Shown here: positions 11,978 through 24,657 of the stretch, piece by piece | Position numbering within the stretch: the first letter of the stretch is position 1 | Layout of the letters: each line of letters starts with the position of its first letter | NCBI GenBank assembly: GCA_002104945.1 | Contig: MCFH01000048.1 | Coordinates: 62,001-126,000, forward strand | DNA: 64,000 nucleotides | From: Piromyces finnis | Taxonomy: Eukaryota; Neocallimastigomycota; Neocallimastigomycetes; Neocallimastigales; Neocallimastigaceae | Reading direction: 5' to 3' | The notes under the pieces: model-generated | Seen by the model: the letters and a program-made list of their open reading frames with translations, nothing else | Told to the model about the DNA's origin: nothing | The model's database searches: none | Made by a program: the position numbers and the translations under genes

Positions 11978-13519
11978 TAAAAATTGATGGAAATATTAGG
12001 GAAAAATATTAATAAAAAACTATTATTATATAGGATTAAATAATATTAAAATATTGCTAAAATATTATATAAATTTATTAAATAAATTTATTACCCTTTC
12101 AAAGTTATAGGTAATATTTTTATTACTGTTGAAGCTTTAAGGTATAATATTTTAGTAGAACTGAATTAGTACGCTTTAGAAGCAGTACTTTATTTAGGAA
12201 ACAGTGATTAAGTTTTTAGGTCTAGTTTATCTTTCGCAGTAGGATACTGGAAAGCGCTGAACCTTTCTATTTTGTTAGAGAAATAGAAGTGCCTCGCATA
12301 ATTGCTAGATGACACTGGTAATACGGTAAGCTGGGCAATTGTGAACTACTTAAGCACCCTAAATAAGTATTGGAAAATTGCTGTGAAATGCTGTTCTACT
12401 ATACTTATTATTGTAATTCAAATTTTTAATAAATTTTGTTTTAGTCTTTTAGTATTTATAATTTTTTTTTTTAAAAAAAATATTTTTAATTGAACGATTT
12501 TTAAAAATTATTCTTTTTAAAATATAAATAAATAATTCGAAAGTGACCCTTAGTGTGGCAAGTTAAACTGCTGTACGTAATACTTTGGTGTTCAATTATA
12601 TCTGATAATTGGGGAAGATAATCAATTATTTTCTTTCCGCTAATTAAGTTAGTGATAATAAAGAATTTAATTACGTTACTTCCTTTTATTAAATTATATA
12701 TTTAATATTAACCATCGGGTATATTTGTGGCTTATCATCAAAGAGCTACGAGGGATTTTCGCATAGAATTACACAACCTATAATACTTGGTGGTTTAACA
12801 TTATATAGGTTGGCCTATATTTATTTTATAAAAAGAAATAAGTTTTTAAATAATAATTAATTAAAAAAAAAAAAAAAAAATATAGATATATATATCTATT
12901 CTTTTTGTTGATTCTCTTTGAGTAATTTAATATTGCTAATTGAAATATTCTTTTCTTACTGTTTTAAGTTAAACATGCTATATCAGCATAGACAAGCATT
13001 ATTAACTAATCAACAGAGGTATACTAGGGGTGGTAGAGAGATCCTGAAGCACGTGACGGAACTTAGATCGTGTGAATAAGGTGACGGCAACATTTACCAT
13101 TGGATGAAAGACTCCTAGTTAATAGTCTATTATATATAAATTGGTCGGTAACTTGAATCAGTAATAACAATATTAAATTAAAATTTTTACTAATAAATTG
13201 AGAATAAATAATAATTAAGTTAAATATAAGAAAAACAGAAAACAAAAGTAATAATTTCATCTTTTCTGACTGAACTCTGATAGTAAGGAGTGATACTAAA
13301 AATTTAAATAAATAATTGGTAGTACGTGCTGTGCTAGATTATTTGTATCTCATTCTGTCAAGTGGTCGATAAAGGAATTTCGAGCTTGGTTAAAACTAAT
13401 AAGTGGTCGATAAAGGAATTTCGAACTTATAAAATTTTTTTTAGACTGTCAAAGGGATTTTTAGTCTATACTGTGTCATCTTGTACTGTAATAAATTCGG
13501 TCAAGGAAAATAAAAGAAA
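11978..13519 (+). other. Non-coding leader of element J
   Basis: 1.5 kb between LTR and gag with no supported reading frame. It has patches much richer in G and C than its surroundings (12120-12360, 12540-12800, 12990-13120). Positions 12553-12760 match the leader of element T at 63229-63430, sharing CGTAATACTTTG, CTTTCCGC and AAAGAGCTAC blocks. Near gag, GCACGTGACGGAACT resembles GCACGGTGACGAAACT in the leader of element C. Conservation of a non-coding leader suggests packaging or translation signals, which is inference. Confidence 0.75.
13361..13426 (+). repeat. Direct repeat in J leader
   Basis: Two copies of a 25-bp unit beginning AGTGGTCGATAAAGGAATTT at 13361-13385 and 13402-13426, separated by 16 bp and about 100 bp upstream of the gag start codon. 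Confidence 0.88.
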
Positions 13520-14399
13520 ATGAGCAATTCTACTACAAGGATAGATTTCAAGGAATTGAAGAAGGAATTCAAGGATATAGAAAAACTTTCCAAAGATAAT
13601 TTGGACATAAGATCCTGGGCTTCTGAAATATGTTTATGAATTGAAACCTCAAGATATCACTAGTGCCAAGAAAATTTACATGGCATGTGTGCTTACTTCT
13701 AAGGGTGAACCGAGAAAGGTAATCCAAGAGTTGGAAGATAAAGACAGTGATAGTGAAGATGAATATGAAAGTGAAAACGAAGAAGAGAATCAGAAAGATG
13801 AAGCTAATGAAGAAAATTATCCTTCACTTGGAAGGATTATTAATGCCCTAGAAACATTTTATGGGTTAAAGGAAGATCAAAGTATGCTATTAAGGGAATT
13901 GAGAAGAATGCGTATAAGAAGAAATGAAACCGTGAAAGATTTTAATAGAAGGTATAGATCACTATATTTGAAGTTAGATAAAAAAAAGAAGAAGCAGATT
14001 AGTGTGTTAGACTATGCGGATTCTTTACAAAATAATAAAGAAGCTTGGAGGAAGGTATCTCTAAAAGACGATATTACGTTAGAAAAGGCCTTCAAGATAG
14101 CTGAAAAAGTAGATAGGTTAGCTATTAGAATAGAGAGTGATGGTACTACCTCCACTACAGAAATGACTAAGAGTTATGCTCATTTTCAACCGTATAAAAG
14201 GAAAGTTACATTTACTGAAGCCAAAAAGTCCAATAAAGATGTGGATATGGATAACTTAGTTAAGAAGATGAAAAATTTGACGATTAAAGCCTGTTTTTTC
14301 TGTAGTGAGCCTGGTCATTATCAACAAAATTGCCCAAAACTTCAAGCTATTATTGAAGGAAATAAGAAACGTTATTATGATAATCATTTAAATCATTAA
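13520..14399 (+). pseudogene. Gag of element J (frameshifted)
   Basis: ATG at 13520 opens a frame reading MSNSTTRIDFKELKKEFKD and ending at TGA near 13637; a one-base shift around 13620 links it to the 252-residue frame running from 13641 to TAA at 14399. That part has an acidic stretch (DSDSEDEYESENEEE), a basic central region and a C-terminal zinc knuckle C-x2-C-x4-H-x4-C (CFFCSEPGHYQQNC, residues 218-231 of the second frame). Gag would form the particle and bind element RNA. The frameshift shows decay. The 3' end carries a -1 frameshift signal into pol. Confidence 0.88.
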
Positions 14400-14421
14400 G
14401 TGGGAGAAGAAGCACTCCCAT
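14387..14421 (+). promoter_or_regulatory. -1 ribosomal frameshift signal of J
   Basis: Slippery heptamer T TTA AAT in the gag frame at 14387-14393, a 6-nt spacer containing the gag stop TAA, then a hairpin GTGGGAG-8 nt-CTCCCAT at 14400-14421. The -1 frame continues LSGRRSTPIVNKIA into pol. Element C has the same arrangement, so the signal is conserved although this copy is dead. Confidence 0.85.
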
Positions 14422-17400
14422 CGTCAATAAAATAGCTTCAATTCAGTATCATGCAAACTCAAGTGAAGAAGCGACAAATTAGAGCGACTGGTCAGAAAAA
14501 GATAATGATGAAGCAACTGAGAGTGACTTTGAAGATGATACTGATATTAATGAACAGTTCTTTGTATGTGCTAATAAAAGGAAGCTGGATAAAATAAGCA
14601 AGGAACAAGATTCTAATAAGGAAAAATGAATTCATAAAAGTTTGAAAAATGACCCTAGACCTATTCTTACACCAGCTTTGAGAAAAAGTAAGGTACAAGA
14701 ATTAGAGAATAGACCTGTAGACGTTCCTTCTAAGAAATTGTATCCATCTATTATCGCTCAACCGAATATAAGGAAACAAAAACTACAAGAAAGGAAACTT
14801 CGGGACAATGAGTGTGCTAGCAGTAGTGAACCAAAGGAGGAAGAAAAGAGTGAAACGGTAAATAATAATGAAGATCCTATTATTATCGATTATGATGAAG
14901 AGGAGGCACTATCTGCGTTGCCAAAGTATAATGATGTTAAAAGAGTAGAGAAAAACAACGCAAGTAAATCAAACGAATCTAATCCTAATTTAACTTTAGA
15001 TAAACTACTTAAAGAAAAAAATAACGAAAAATCTGTGGAGTCGAAGATTAAGAAAATTTCTAGAAATATTCAAATGATTGCAGACTCGGAGGAATATAAT
15101 GTGGTTAAAGATTTGAATGGAACAAAATGTAATATTACTTTTGGACAATTGCTAAATTCAGCTCCAAAATTACGAACACAGGTGTCACAAGGTCTTAAAC
15201 ATAACGTTACTAATTCTATACCTTTAAAAGAAAACAGAGAAAATATTGAAACATACAGAATAAATGGTTATAATGAAAAACAACAATTGGATAAGCACAT
15301 CAAGTTAGTAAATCAGAAGGAGAATTATGATATCAAAGAGGAATTCAACAATACTATAAGACATATTACCTTAGGACAACTTCTAGATATTAGTCCTAAA
15401 CTTCGAGAGGAACTAATTAAACTTTTAAGATTAGAAAAGAGTGATATTGTAGGAACCATGGCTAATATTGAACCTGAAGTAACATTAGTTAATAATATTG
15501 ATAATGAATATGAATCTAACTCCATAGAAATAAACGAAAATGAACTTGCGATGATACAAACAGAAGTAGGTAAACCTATGGCAGAGGCTCGCTTATTATT
15601 AGATACTTATAGTAATTTAAATGTAGTGTCAAAGGATTTCTTGGACAACTTAGAATCATATGAGAAAGCTGGTTATACGAAAAGTAGAATTCGACAAGCT
15701 TCTATGGATTATGATTCAAATGAAAATTTAATTGTTAAGCTCTCTATTCGTATTGGAACCTTTAATACAACTCTTACGTTCATAGTAATTGACCATCAAG
15801 ATGCATTTTATGGCATTTTAATTGGATTAAAAGCCTTAGCAGATCATAAACTAATTGTCATTCCACACAAGAGAGATCTAGTCCGAGAATTAAAAGACGG
15901 AAGTATGAACAATTGGCTATTATTAATAAAGGAATTAAAGAGGAAGAGTTACTTTGTATTTTAGAAAGAGATACTTTCAACAAGGAAGGAGCGGGGAACA
16001 GTGTCTCCACTTCATGCATGATTAAAAATGAAGATGAAACTATTACCATAGATGATAATGATGATTTAACCAGTATTGAAGGATTACCACCAAAGAAATA
16101 CATCCACCATAATAAATTTATTAGTAACCTAGACCCTAAATATTCTAGTGAAATTCTGAAAATTTTAGACGACCATATGGAAGCAATAGCAACATCAAGT
16201 GATGAACTCACACATTCGCTATTACCGCCTCATAAAATTAAACTCAAGCCAGGAACATATCCAATTAAACAAAGAAGTTACCGTCTATCCAAGATAAAAG
16301 CTGATATTCTAAAGGAAGAACTCACAAACCTTATTAATAAAAATCTTATAGAACCGTCAAAGTCCGCCTGGTCTTCCCCTGTGGTATTAGTACCAAAACA
16401 TAATGGTAAGTGAAGGATGTGCGTAGACTATAGGAAGGTTAATCAAACTACAGTGAAGGATGCCTATGCTTTACCCCTTATTGAGGAAATTTTGATGGTC
16501 TTGATGGTGCTTCTGTCTTTTCAACCTTAGATCTGTACTCCGGGTATCATCAGATACCTATGCAAAAGGATAGTATTGATGTTACCAGTTTCACTACTTT
16601 GTATGATAATTTCAATTTTAAAGTGATGCCTTTTGGACTGTGCAATGACTCCGTTACATTCCAAAGAAGCATGAATGAATTATTATTTCCGCTGATTGGT
16701 AAATGTGTTTTTAATTTTATTGATAATATTTTAATATTCTCGAAGTCAAAGGAGGAGCACCTTAAGCATTTAGAACAAGTAATGAAAATTTTCAAGAACA
16801 ATAAACTTAAAATTAATTTAGAAAAATGCAAATTTATGAAGTCAGAGGTCAAAGTTTTGGGTCATTGGCTAATATCCAAAGGTTTAAAACCGCTTAAATC
16901 CAAAATTGATGCTATTATGAATTGGTTGGCTCCCACTAATGTTTCTGAATTACGATTATTTTTGGATGCTGTAGGTTATTATCGTCAATTTTTTGCTAAT
17001 TATGCTTCGATTTCGGAACCATTGTGGCGATTGTTTTAAAAAAATTCACCATATGTGTGGTCCCAGGAGCAGGAATCTAGTTTTACTTTGCTTAAGAACA
17101 AATTAATGACCGCACCGATTTTAAAATTCCCTTGTTTTTCGAAACCGTTTATTATCAGAACTGATGCTTCTTATCAAGGTCTTGGAGGGGTTTTTCTTCA
17201 AAAAGAGGAGGATGGTGAGAAGGAACTACCTGTTCATTATGTTAGTAGAAGTTTGAGTAAAGCTGAACGCAATTACTCAATAACCGATCTGGAAGGAGAG
17301 GCACTATTTTATTGTATATCAAAATTCAAACCATATATTTCAGGGAATAAAATTCCTACAGTAGTTTACACAGACCATAAACCGCTATTAGGTCTGTTTA

Positions 17401-18170
17401 ACAACAAGGAGCCCCATAATATGAAACAAATGAGATGGTACCTCATGGCTAGCATGCTAGGGATTATTATTGAATACGATAAAGGTAAAAACAATGTTAT
17501 TGCGGATGCATTATCTAGATTACATCAAGATCCAGAAAAACAGGTATGCATAACTAATGATGCGTCTCAGAGATCCAGTGGTATTGGTGAGAAATAAATT
17601 AATACAGAGCTATTAAGAGACCTAATAAATATGAAATTTTTGGAAATTGAAGACATTACTTATTTCAAAGATGGTGAAGATTTGAGGAAAGTTATAAGAG
17701 ATGAGAATGAGAAATTTAATATAATTTTTAAAGGACACAACATTGGACATGAAGGATATTCAAAAACATATCAAAGAATAAAAATAGATTACTATTGGAA
17801 GAATATGGTAATGGATATTAGGAAATTCGTAAATAAACATCACACATGCAAATTGAACAAAAGCCAGAAATATCCGGAGCCAACTGAAAGTTTTGCATCA
17901 AGAGTAGAGGGACCCTTTACACACCTTGGATTGGACATTATTGGGCCCTTACTCATTACCGAAAAAAAAAACCAATATATAATAGTGGTAGTAGATTATT
18001 TTACTAAATGGGTAGAGGCTGAGCCTCTACAAACAATAACTTCACACGATGTAGTTGAACCTTTAGTGAAGGTTTTCGCGAGACATGGAGCACCTGAAGT
18101 AATTACTACAGGTAATGGAGTACAGTTTACTTCGGATTATACAAAGATCTTTTTAGGGTTATTATTATAA
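14400..18170 (+). pseudogene. Pol of element J (decayed, 3'-truncated)
   Basis: Ty3/gypsy order protease, reverse transcriptase, RNase H, integrase, similar to C Pol. In the -1 frame from gag it meets TAG near 14488 and TGA near 14627, then a 440-residue frame from 14642 to 15964. The protease motif DTG is replaced by DTYSN. Frame shifts lie near 15940 and 16485; in-frame stops are TGA at 16411 (NGK*RMCVDY, where C has NGKWRM), TAA at 17037 and TAA at 17595. The RT catalytic YIDD is FIDN (VFNFIDNILIF). RNase H keeps RTDAS and TDHKP. Integrase keeps the HHCC region and VGLDIIGP, reads TTGNG for TDNG, and ends abruptly after FTSDYTKI. It cannot be functional. Confidence 0.93.
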
Positions 18171-18352
18171 GAAAAAATTTATATATTTAAAAAATAAAAG
18201 ATTATGTAATATAATTAAAACCTAACCCATATTATTTTAGTATAAAAAATTTATTTAGAAATATTAAATATTTAAAATTTAAATACTTCCAAACTTAAAA
18301 AAAAGTATAGTTTTACTTTAGTTATTATTAAACAAAAAAGTTAGCTGTTACT

Positions 18353-18631
18353 ATTAAATTATAATAAATAACAAATAATTTTATTTAATAAAAATTAATT
18401 AATAAAAAATCATATTATTAATAAAACATAATTCTTATATTATACATTTCATCCTCATCCTTCTTCCTATTTGCGTTTTTTGTTGTTTATTATAAATCCT
18501 TATAATAAACTCGTTAAGTTCTAGTCTTAATTTCATATTTAATTTTTTATTATTTCTCTTTCTATATACGAGTTATCGATAAGTAATTGTATTGTACTAT
18601 TTGTCATAAATATTACAATAAAATTATTACA
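18353..18631 (+). mobile_element. LTR fragment, family K
   Basis: 3' part of a K LTR, matching 26331-26636, with the 11-bp hairpin at 18485-18510 and the end AAATTATTACA. The 180 bp before it (18171-18352) is unassigned AT-rich sequence at the break in element J. Confidence 0.8.
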
Positions 18632-18681
18632 TGTTGATACAAGATGCATAAAAAAATATAATATTTTAAATATTTAATAAT

Positions 18682-18800
18682 TGTCAAGAATTCGATTGGA
18701 CTTAAAGTTATAATTAAGTCTTAGGATAGGCTTAATTATATAGAAATAATAAATTTTAAAATAAAAGAATTATAAACGTAGTTTTTAAAGAATTATTTGA
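18682..18800. mobile_element. LTR fragment, family P
   Basis: Begins TGTCAAGAATTCGATTGG and follows the complete P at 54178-54819 for about 120 bp (both contain GGATAGGCTTAATTATATAG), then diverges. Confidence 0.7.
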
Positions 18801-18847
18801 ACAAGATATTAAAAAAAAGAGAGAACTTTTCATTTATAAATAATTTT

Positions 18848-18908
18848 TGATATTTTATTTTATTTTATTTTATTTTATTTTATTTTATTTTATTTTATTT
18901 TATTTTAT
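18848..18908. repeat. TTTTA pentanucleotide microsatellite
   Basis: About twelve uninterrupted TTTTA units. A shorter TAAAA array at 58642-58676 lies at the matching place in the inverted duplicate, where the sequence switches from this flank to LTR L. Confidence 0.92.
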
Positions 18909-19610
18909 TATGTGTAACTCAGTTTAAATATTAATTATAAAAGAAAAGAATATTTATTGTTTATTATTTCACAAAAGTTATATTTTATTATTAATAGTAA
19001 TTTTATCAACATATTTTTATATTTAAATTTTATATTTAACTATTTATATTTATTAAACAATAACTTTCGATTCTATTAGTATTGAATGTTATTGATCTTA
19101 TAAACATAATAATAATAATTAAATAAAGAAACTTTAAACCAAAATCTATTTAATTATATTATTATAAATTTATTTTATTATTATAAAATAGAAATAAATA
19201 TAATATAATATAATATATGATTTCAATTATTATTCCCTATTGCTAACATTCAAAATTATATTTTATTTAAGGTGTTTTTGAAATATATTGCATTATTGTT
19301 GATACGCTACGCACATAAAAACATAATAAAAACTAACTGAATAAACACGGCTTAACTCCTTTTTTATATATATATATTATTTTAGTTTTTTATTTATTTT
19401 ATATCGGAGTCGAAAACATAATTCCACATAATAAATAAACGTATACAGACCTATTTTATTATATTGATATTCATTATTATGATTTCTTAAACTTTATTTA
19501 TATATTACTTCATTAGGTAAAAAATAAGTTTTTAGTAAATTATATTTATAAATTATATATTATAAATAAATAAAACTACTAATAATGAAATTTTTATAAA
19601 ATATTAAAAA
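18909..19610 (-). repeat. Inverted-duplicate arm downstream of tRNA-Arg no. 1
   Basis: Together with tRNA-Arg no. 1 this is repeated in inverted orientation at 57872-58641. An LTR-like end TGATACGCTACGCAC at 19300 matches the terminus of family M over about 65 bp; the rest is non-coding AT-rich DNA. Confidence 0.85.
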
Positions 19611-19684
19611 CACTCACGGCGGGACTCGAACCCGCAATCTTCAGATTAGAAGTCTGACGCCCTATCCAATTAGGCTACGCGAGC
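19611..19684 (-). tRNA. tRNA-Arg(TCT) no. 1
   Basis: 74 nt on the minus strand: acceptor GCTCGCG/CGTGAGT with discriminator G, anticodon arm TCAGA-CTTCTAA-TCTGA with anticodon TCT, T arm GCGGG-TTCGAGT-CCCGC. Acceptor and anticodon arm closely resemble yeast tRNA-Arg(UCU). A run of five T follows the gene. An LTR terminus (19699) lies 14 nt upstream. Confidence 0.96.
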
Positions 19685-19781
19685 TTCCATAATTTTTTTG
19701 ATAAATAATAATTATAAATATATTATACAATACAAGGAAAATATTATCTTAATTCTATATTTTACTATAGAAAGTGATAAT

Positions 19782-20781
19782 TGTGAAGATATTAACTGGA
19801 TTTAAAACAAATTCAGATAATATCTATAATCAATTAAACATAATAATTAGAATTAAATGATCCCAATAATTATTTTAAAACACCTTTAAAAGTCACCTTT
19901 TAAATTTTGATTCAGTGAAAGGGTTACGATTTCAAAAATTTAATATCAATACACTATAACCCTTAACCAAAAATAAACAAACACGAAACAAGGCGTAACT
20001 CGCCAAAAACGATCGCTACGGCTGTAAGTGCTACGGCTATGAAACCAGGTTTATTAGAAAGCTTAAGGAAAAAGCTATATTTTGGTACAATCGCGGTCCT
20101 TCTAACTGGTCATTTAAGGAAGATATGATCATTTGAAGATTTTAATAAGTAAATTAAAATTAATATGATATCAAGTATGGATCATAGACATTTCTTATAA
20201 CTTGACGAAAATTAAAAATATATCAATAGAAATTTTAATTATATTAAATTAATTAATGATAGTCACTGTTACTAAAAATAGAACTAAACCATTTAGGTGT
20301 AACAGTTAACATTTATAAATTAAATAATTTTAATTATTATAAAATAGGTTAATGGATCAAGTGTTTAAATGATTAATCATATGTTTATTTTATTTTATGT
20401 CATGACAAAACAAACAAACAAACAAATAAACAAACAATCTTATTATATTATTAACATATTACATGTAATACTTTATTTTTATCAATTTAATAATCTGAAC
20501 AAAGAATATAAAATAAAATGAATTGAATTCGATTTTAATTCTTTGTAAAGATTATAGTTATAACCTTAATTATATAGTTATTAAATATATTGTCATTTAT
20601 ATTATTATTAATAAATAAATAAAATTTTATAAAAAAGTTATTCTAAAGAATAAATATTAATTTCTCATTTGGAAGTTTAAAGGGTTATTTTATATTTAAA
20701 TTTAATTTCTTAAAAAACATATTTACTATATAATTGATAACATTCTGACCTGGCCGCATAACCAAATCCAAAAACTTAACA
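19782..20781. mobile_element. LTR-like element, family L
   Basis: 1000 bp from TGTGAAGATATTAAC to AAACTTAACA, inserted in LTR A with the 5-bp duplication ATAAT (19777-19781 and 20782-20786). Its start folds as AGATATTA/TAATATCT with CTGGATTT/AAATTCAG nested inside. A GC-richer block lies at 19975-20110. No coding capacity. Part of it recurs inverted at 58677-59228. Confidence 0.92.
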
Positions 20782-21178
20782 ATAATATTTGTATCTAAAA
20801 AAAAATAAGAAAATAAAATAAATGATTTTTATACTTGTTCATTTGCAAGTATTATTTTTTAAAAAATGTAAAGTTTATTATGTTTAATTATAAAATTATG
20901 ATATTATTTAATAACTCTCGTATTATTAAATAATTAAGAATTAATACATCATACATCTTGTATGTATCATAGAAGTTATATAAAAATATTGTTTTATTAA
21001 AATAAATATCTAATTTTTCTCTCTTGGATAATTAGTAACCATTTATTAAATTTAATATAATATATCTAATTTTACTAGATTATTAGGAACAGTTTTAAAA
21101 TAAAGTAATTCTATCACTATTTATACAAAATTATTATTTTAAAGTATAATTATAAACAAATATAAATTATTTAATTTA

Positions 21179-21209
<31 letters not shown>

Positions 21210-21281
21210 TTTACATTTATAATTTTTAATTTAATAATTTTATACAAGTTAATTATTTTAATTTTTAACTATCTGTGTTTT

Positions 21282-21470
<189 letters not shown>

Positions 21471-21505
21471 AATTCATAATTTATAAATTTAATTATTTAT
21501 CATTT

Positions 21506-22148
21506 TGATAAATAATGAAATTAATAAATATAAAATTATTATTAAACCGGATTTTTAAGTTAACCCTAAAAGTAACTTAAAATAAGTTATAGTTTAATTA
21601 AGTACTTTACCAAAATTCTTAAATAAAATTAATCCTAAACACTGAATATATTTTGATTATTAAAAGAAAATAATAAACTTTAATTAATCGAGATCAAAAT
21701 ATATAACTTTTGTTAAATTAATTGTTAAATTAAATAGTTAATAACTTCGTTAGTAAATTACACTTTAAAAGTAAACAAATATAATAATTCATGTTATAAA
21801 ATAATATAATTAAACACTTTTATTAAAACATTAAAAATAATTATTACTTTAATTAATTGTAAAATAAACAACTTTTTATATTCTTTAACTTTTAATTATT
21901 TCTTTTATTGTTATTTCTAATTACTTTTATTGTAAATAGTTATTAATTTTATTGTTTTAATGTAAATAGTTTAAATTTAAAAGAAAATATAAATACATGT
22001 AAATATTCTTATTTTAATCATTATTATTATTATTAATAAAGAAATATTATATAGTTTAGTTAATATTTTTGTAATTTTAATAATCACTTTTATACTTAAA
22101 TAAATAAAATTTTAAATATTTAAATATTAGAAAAACGAGTGTTTCTAA
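21506..22148 (+). mobile_element. LTR fragment, family C
   Basis: Starts TGATAAATAATG after a 3-nt spacer and follows C to TGTTTCTAAT, then switches to the middle of an A LTR. The last ~170 bp of C is missing. Confidence 0.88.
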
Positions 22149-22160
22149 TATAAATGTAAA

Positions 22161-22191
<31 letters not shown>

Positions 22192-22598
22192 TAAATTAAA
22201 TAGTTTATATTTGTTTATAATTATACTTTAAAATAATAATTTTGTATAAATAGTGATAGAATTACTTTATTTTAAAATTGTTCCTAATAATCCAGTAAAA
22301 TTAGATAATAATATTAAATTTTATTAAAATAATAGTTGTGATTATATTTACATACATTCAAGATGTATTAAACAATAACATATATATATTTAATAATAGA
22401 AGAGTTATTAAATATTAAAACTTTATAATTAAATAATTTTATATTTTAAACTAACAAAGACTTGCAAATGAACAAGTATAAAAATCATTTATTCTATTTT
22501 TATTTTCTTATTTATTTTTATTTATTAAATTTTAGATACAAATATTATCACTTTCTATATTCATTTATAGAATTAAGATAATATTTTTCTTCGTATCA
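22149..22598 (+). mobile_element. LTR fragment, family A
   Basis: 3' part of A from the AAATGTAAACTTTTTG block to CTTCGTATCA, including TATAAATAG and terminal stem. Eight bases (A-rich, ending T) separate it from LTR N, exactly as at 57357-57364. Confidence 0.9.
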
Positions 22599-22606
22599 AA
22601 AAAAAT

Positions 22607-23102
22607 TGTAAGAAATATTTGTGGCCATAAGTTTGCCCACAAATATTTCAATTGAAACCATATATTCTGGTCACCATTTATTGGCCAAATATATGCATAA
22701 CCATATATTAATGGTTATTAATTAAATAGGAAGCTTATTTGCTTTACCCAATCAAGTGGTAAAGAAAATAAACTCATATAGTTAAATAGTATAGTCAAAA
22801 CTAACGTTAAATACTTTAGCGTTAGTATTAAAGTAAATTAATAACTATAATAATAATTAATGTAGATAATTATAATTAATAAATAAAAGATATAATTAAA
22901 ATATAATTATTTAAGTAAAAGTTATTTCATAAAATATTTATATAAGTGTTTATATTTATTTTAGTGTTATAATATTTATTTTCCTTCTTTTATTATTTTT
23001 TATAAAACTTTATTTAGTTATTAACTCGTATAGAGAGGTAATAACTAACTTAATTAACTAATTTAATAACCTATTAACTAATATTATAATAAACCTTTTA
23101 CA
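22607..23102 (+). mobile_element. LTR, family N, orientation 1
   Basis: 496 bp from TGTAAGAAATATTTG to AACCTTTTACA, flanked by AAAAT on both sides (22602-22606, 23103-23107). A 13-bp perfect hairpin GAAATATTTGTGG/CCACAAATATTTC sits at its left end. It ends 12 nt upstream of tRNA-Arg no. 2. The copy at 57365-57859 is at the same nucleotide position relative to tRNA-Arg no. 3 but inverted. The strand given is relative to that copy only. Confidence 0.93.
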
Positions 23103-23114
23103 AAAATCATAGAA

Positions 23115-23188
23115 GCTCGCGTAGCCTAATTGGATAGGGCGTCAGACTTCTAATCTGAAGATTGCGGGTTCGAGTCCCGCCGTGAGTG
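23115..23188 (+). tRNA. tRNA-Arg(TCT) no. 2
   Basis: Sequence identical to no. 1, on the plus strand, with a T5 run after the gene. Upstream are LTRs N and A; downstream is a B fragment, not the M-end flank of nos. 1 and 3, so the loci diverged or recombined after duplication. Confidence 0.96.
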
Positions 23189-23202
23189 TTTTTAATATTT
23201 TG

Positions 23203-23340
23203 ACGTAAATTATGATAAACAAAAATTGTTTATATATTATATTATTTTAAGTATTTACTATTTTAATATTAGATTTATTATAAAATTTTTAAAATCAGAT
23301 TTTATATTGATTAATTATTTATAAATTTCATTCTTTATCA
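23203..23340 (-). mobile_element. LTR fragment, family B
   Basis: About 138 bp of a B LTR in reverse, ending ATTTCATTCTTTATCA, starting soon after the tRNA-Arg no. 2 terminator. Confidence 0.8.
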
Positions 23341-23349
23341 AGTATATTA

Positions 23350-23712
23350 TGGTTCGAGGAATTTAATTTATTTATATTAATACTCAAAAATAATATTTAA
23401 ATAAAATAAGAAAATTTGTTTTATTAATAAGTTTGTTTTATTAGAGTTTTAAAATATAAAATTATAAATAAAAAATAAATTCAAGCTATATTTCCTAATT
23501 TTTATAATAAAAATTTAAGCAGTGCTAATGCTAATTAAAAGAATTAGCATTTAATTATTTATATTAAATTTCTTATTTGAATTGATTTTAAATAAATAAT
23601 AGAATTACATTACTATTATAATAAATAATTATACATATTATTGAACTAAATAACATACATTAAAAATTTACTTTAAATATATTTTAACTGAAAAATCTTA
23701 CTTTATATTTAT
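23350..23712 (-). mobile_element. LTR fragment, family J
   Basis: Reverse J LTR lacking its first bases: begins TGGTTCGAGGAATTT, compared with TGTTACGGTTCGAGG in the full copy at 34628. It fades into a C LTR near 23712. Confidence 0.78.
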
Positions 23713-24347
23713 AAATATTGTTTTATAAAAATTATCAAAAATTGTTTTATTAAAATACAAAATTGGTTTATTAGAAACACTCGATTTTCTAATATTTAAT
23801 TATTTAAAATTTTATTCATTTAATTATAAAAGTGATTATTAAAATTATAAAAATATTAATAATCACCCCTAATCTATATAATATTTCTTTATTAATAATA
23901 ATAATGATGATTAAAATAAGAATATTTACATGTATTTATATTTTCTTTTAAATTTAAACTATTTACATTAAAACAATAAAATTAATAACTATTTACAATA
24001 AAAGTAATTAAAAATAACAATAAAAGAAATAATTAAAAGTTAAAAAGAATATAAAAAGTTGTTTATTTTGCAATTAATTAAAGTAATAATTATTTTTAAT
24101 GTTTTAATAAAAGTGTTTAATTATATTATTTTATAACATGAATTATTATATTTGTTTACTTTTAAAGTGTAATTTACTAAAGAAATTATTAAATATTTAA
24201 TTTAACAATTATTTAAAAAAAGTTATATATTTTGATCTCGATTAATTAAAGTTTATTATTTTCTTTCAATAATCAAAATATATTCAGTGTTTAGGATTAA
24301 TTTATTTTAGAATTTTGGTAAAGTAATTAATTAAACTATAACTTATT
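23713..24347 (-). mobile_element. LTR fragment, family C
   Basis: Reverse C LTR lacking both ends; shares GAAACACTCG, the TTACATGTATTTATA block and TTTTGATCTCGATTAATTAA with the complete copies. Confidence 0.85.
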
Positions 24348-24653
24348 TATTAATAATACATATTTAAACAATTATCTTTCTTATACAAATATACTATTTA
24401 TTCACTTATTAATATTACTAAATTATTACTAAATTCCTACCACTTATTTTATTATATTTTATTATCGGAATTTAATTATAAAATCAAGAACCCTTTTTTA
24501 AAATTATTTAATTCTCAATTATATTTATATTAGTATATATTAATTAAATTTAACAGTAATTAAAATTATTATTAATAAATTATCATCTTAACCCTTATGT
24601 AAATTGATCTGGAGTTTATGCTAAAAGTAGTATTTTCTATTTGTCACGTATCA
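24348..24653. mobile_element. LTR fragment, family Q
   Basis: Matches the right half of the LTR at 33966-34623, including ATCTTAACCCTTAT and the end TTGTCACGTATCA. Four A residues then lead into LTR M. Confidence 0.8.
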
Positions 24654-24657
24654 AAAA

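Noticed and set aside
16411-16413. TGA read as tryptophan in this genome
   Set aside because: C and the chromovirus use TGG for Trp in open frames, the tRNA-Trp anticodon is CCA, and J has TAA and TAG stops too; this is decay.
15325-16852. Frames antisense to J pol
   Set aside because: They mirror pol coding sequence and have no recognisable domains.
13520-18170. Repeat-induced point mutation as the cause of J decay
   Set aside because: Some changes are G to A (TGG to TGA, Asp to Asn), but frameshifts, an A-to-T stop and a double change in the protease motif point to ordinary decay; counts were not made.
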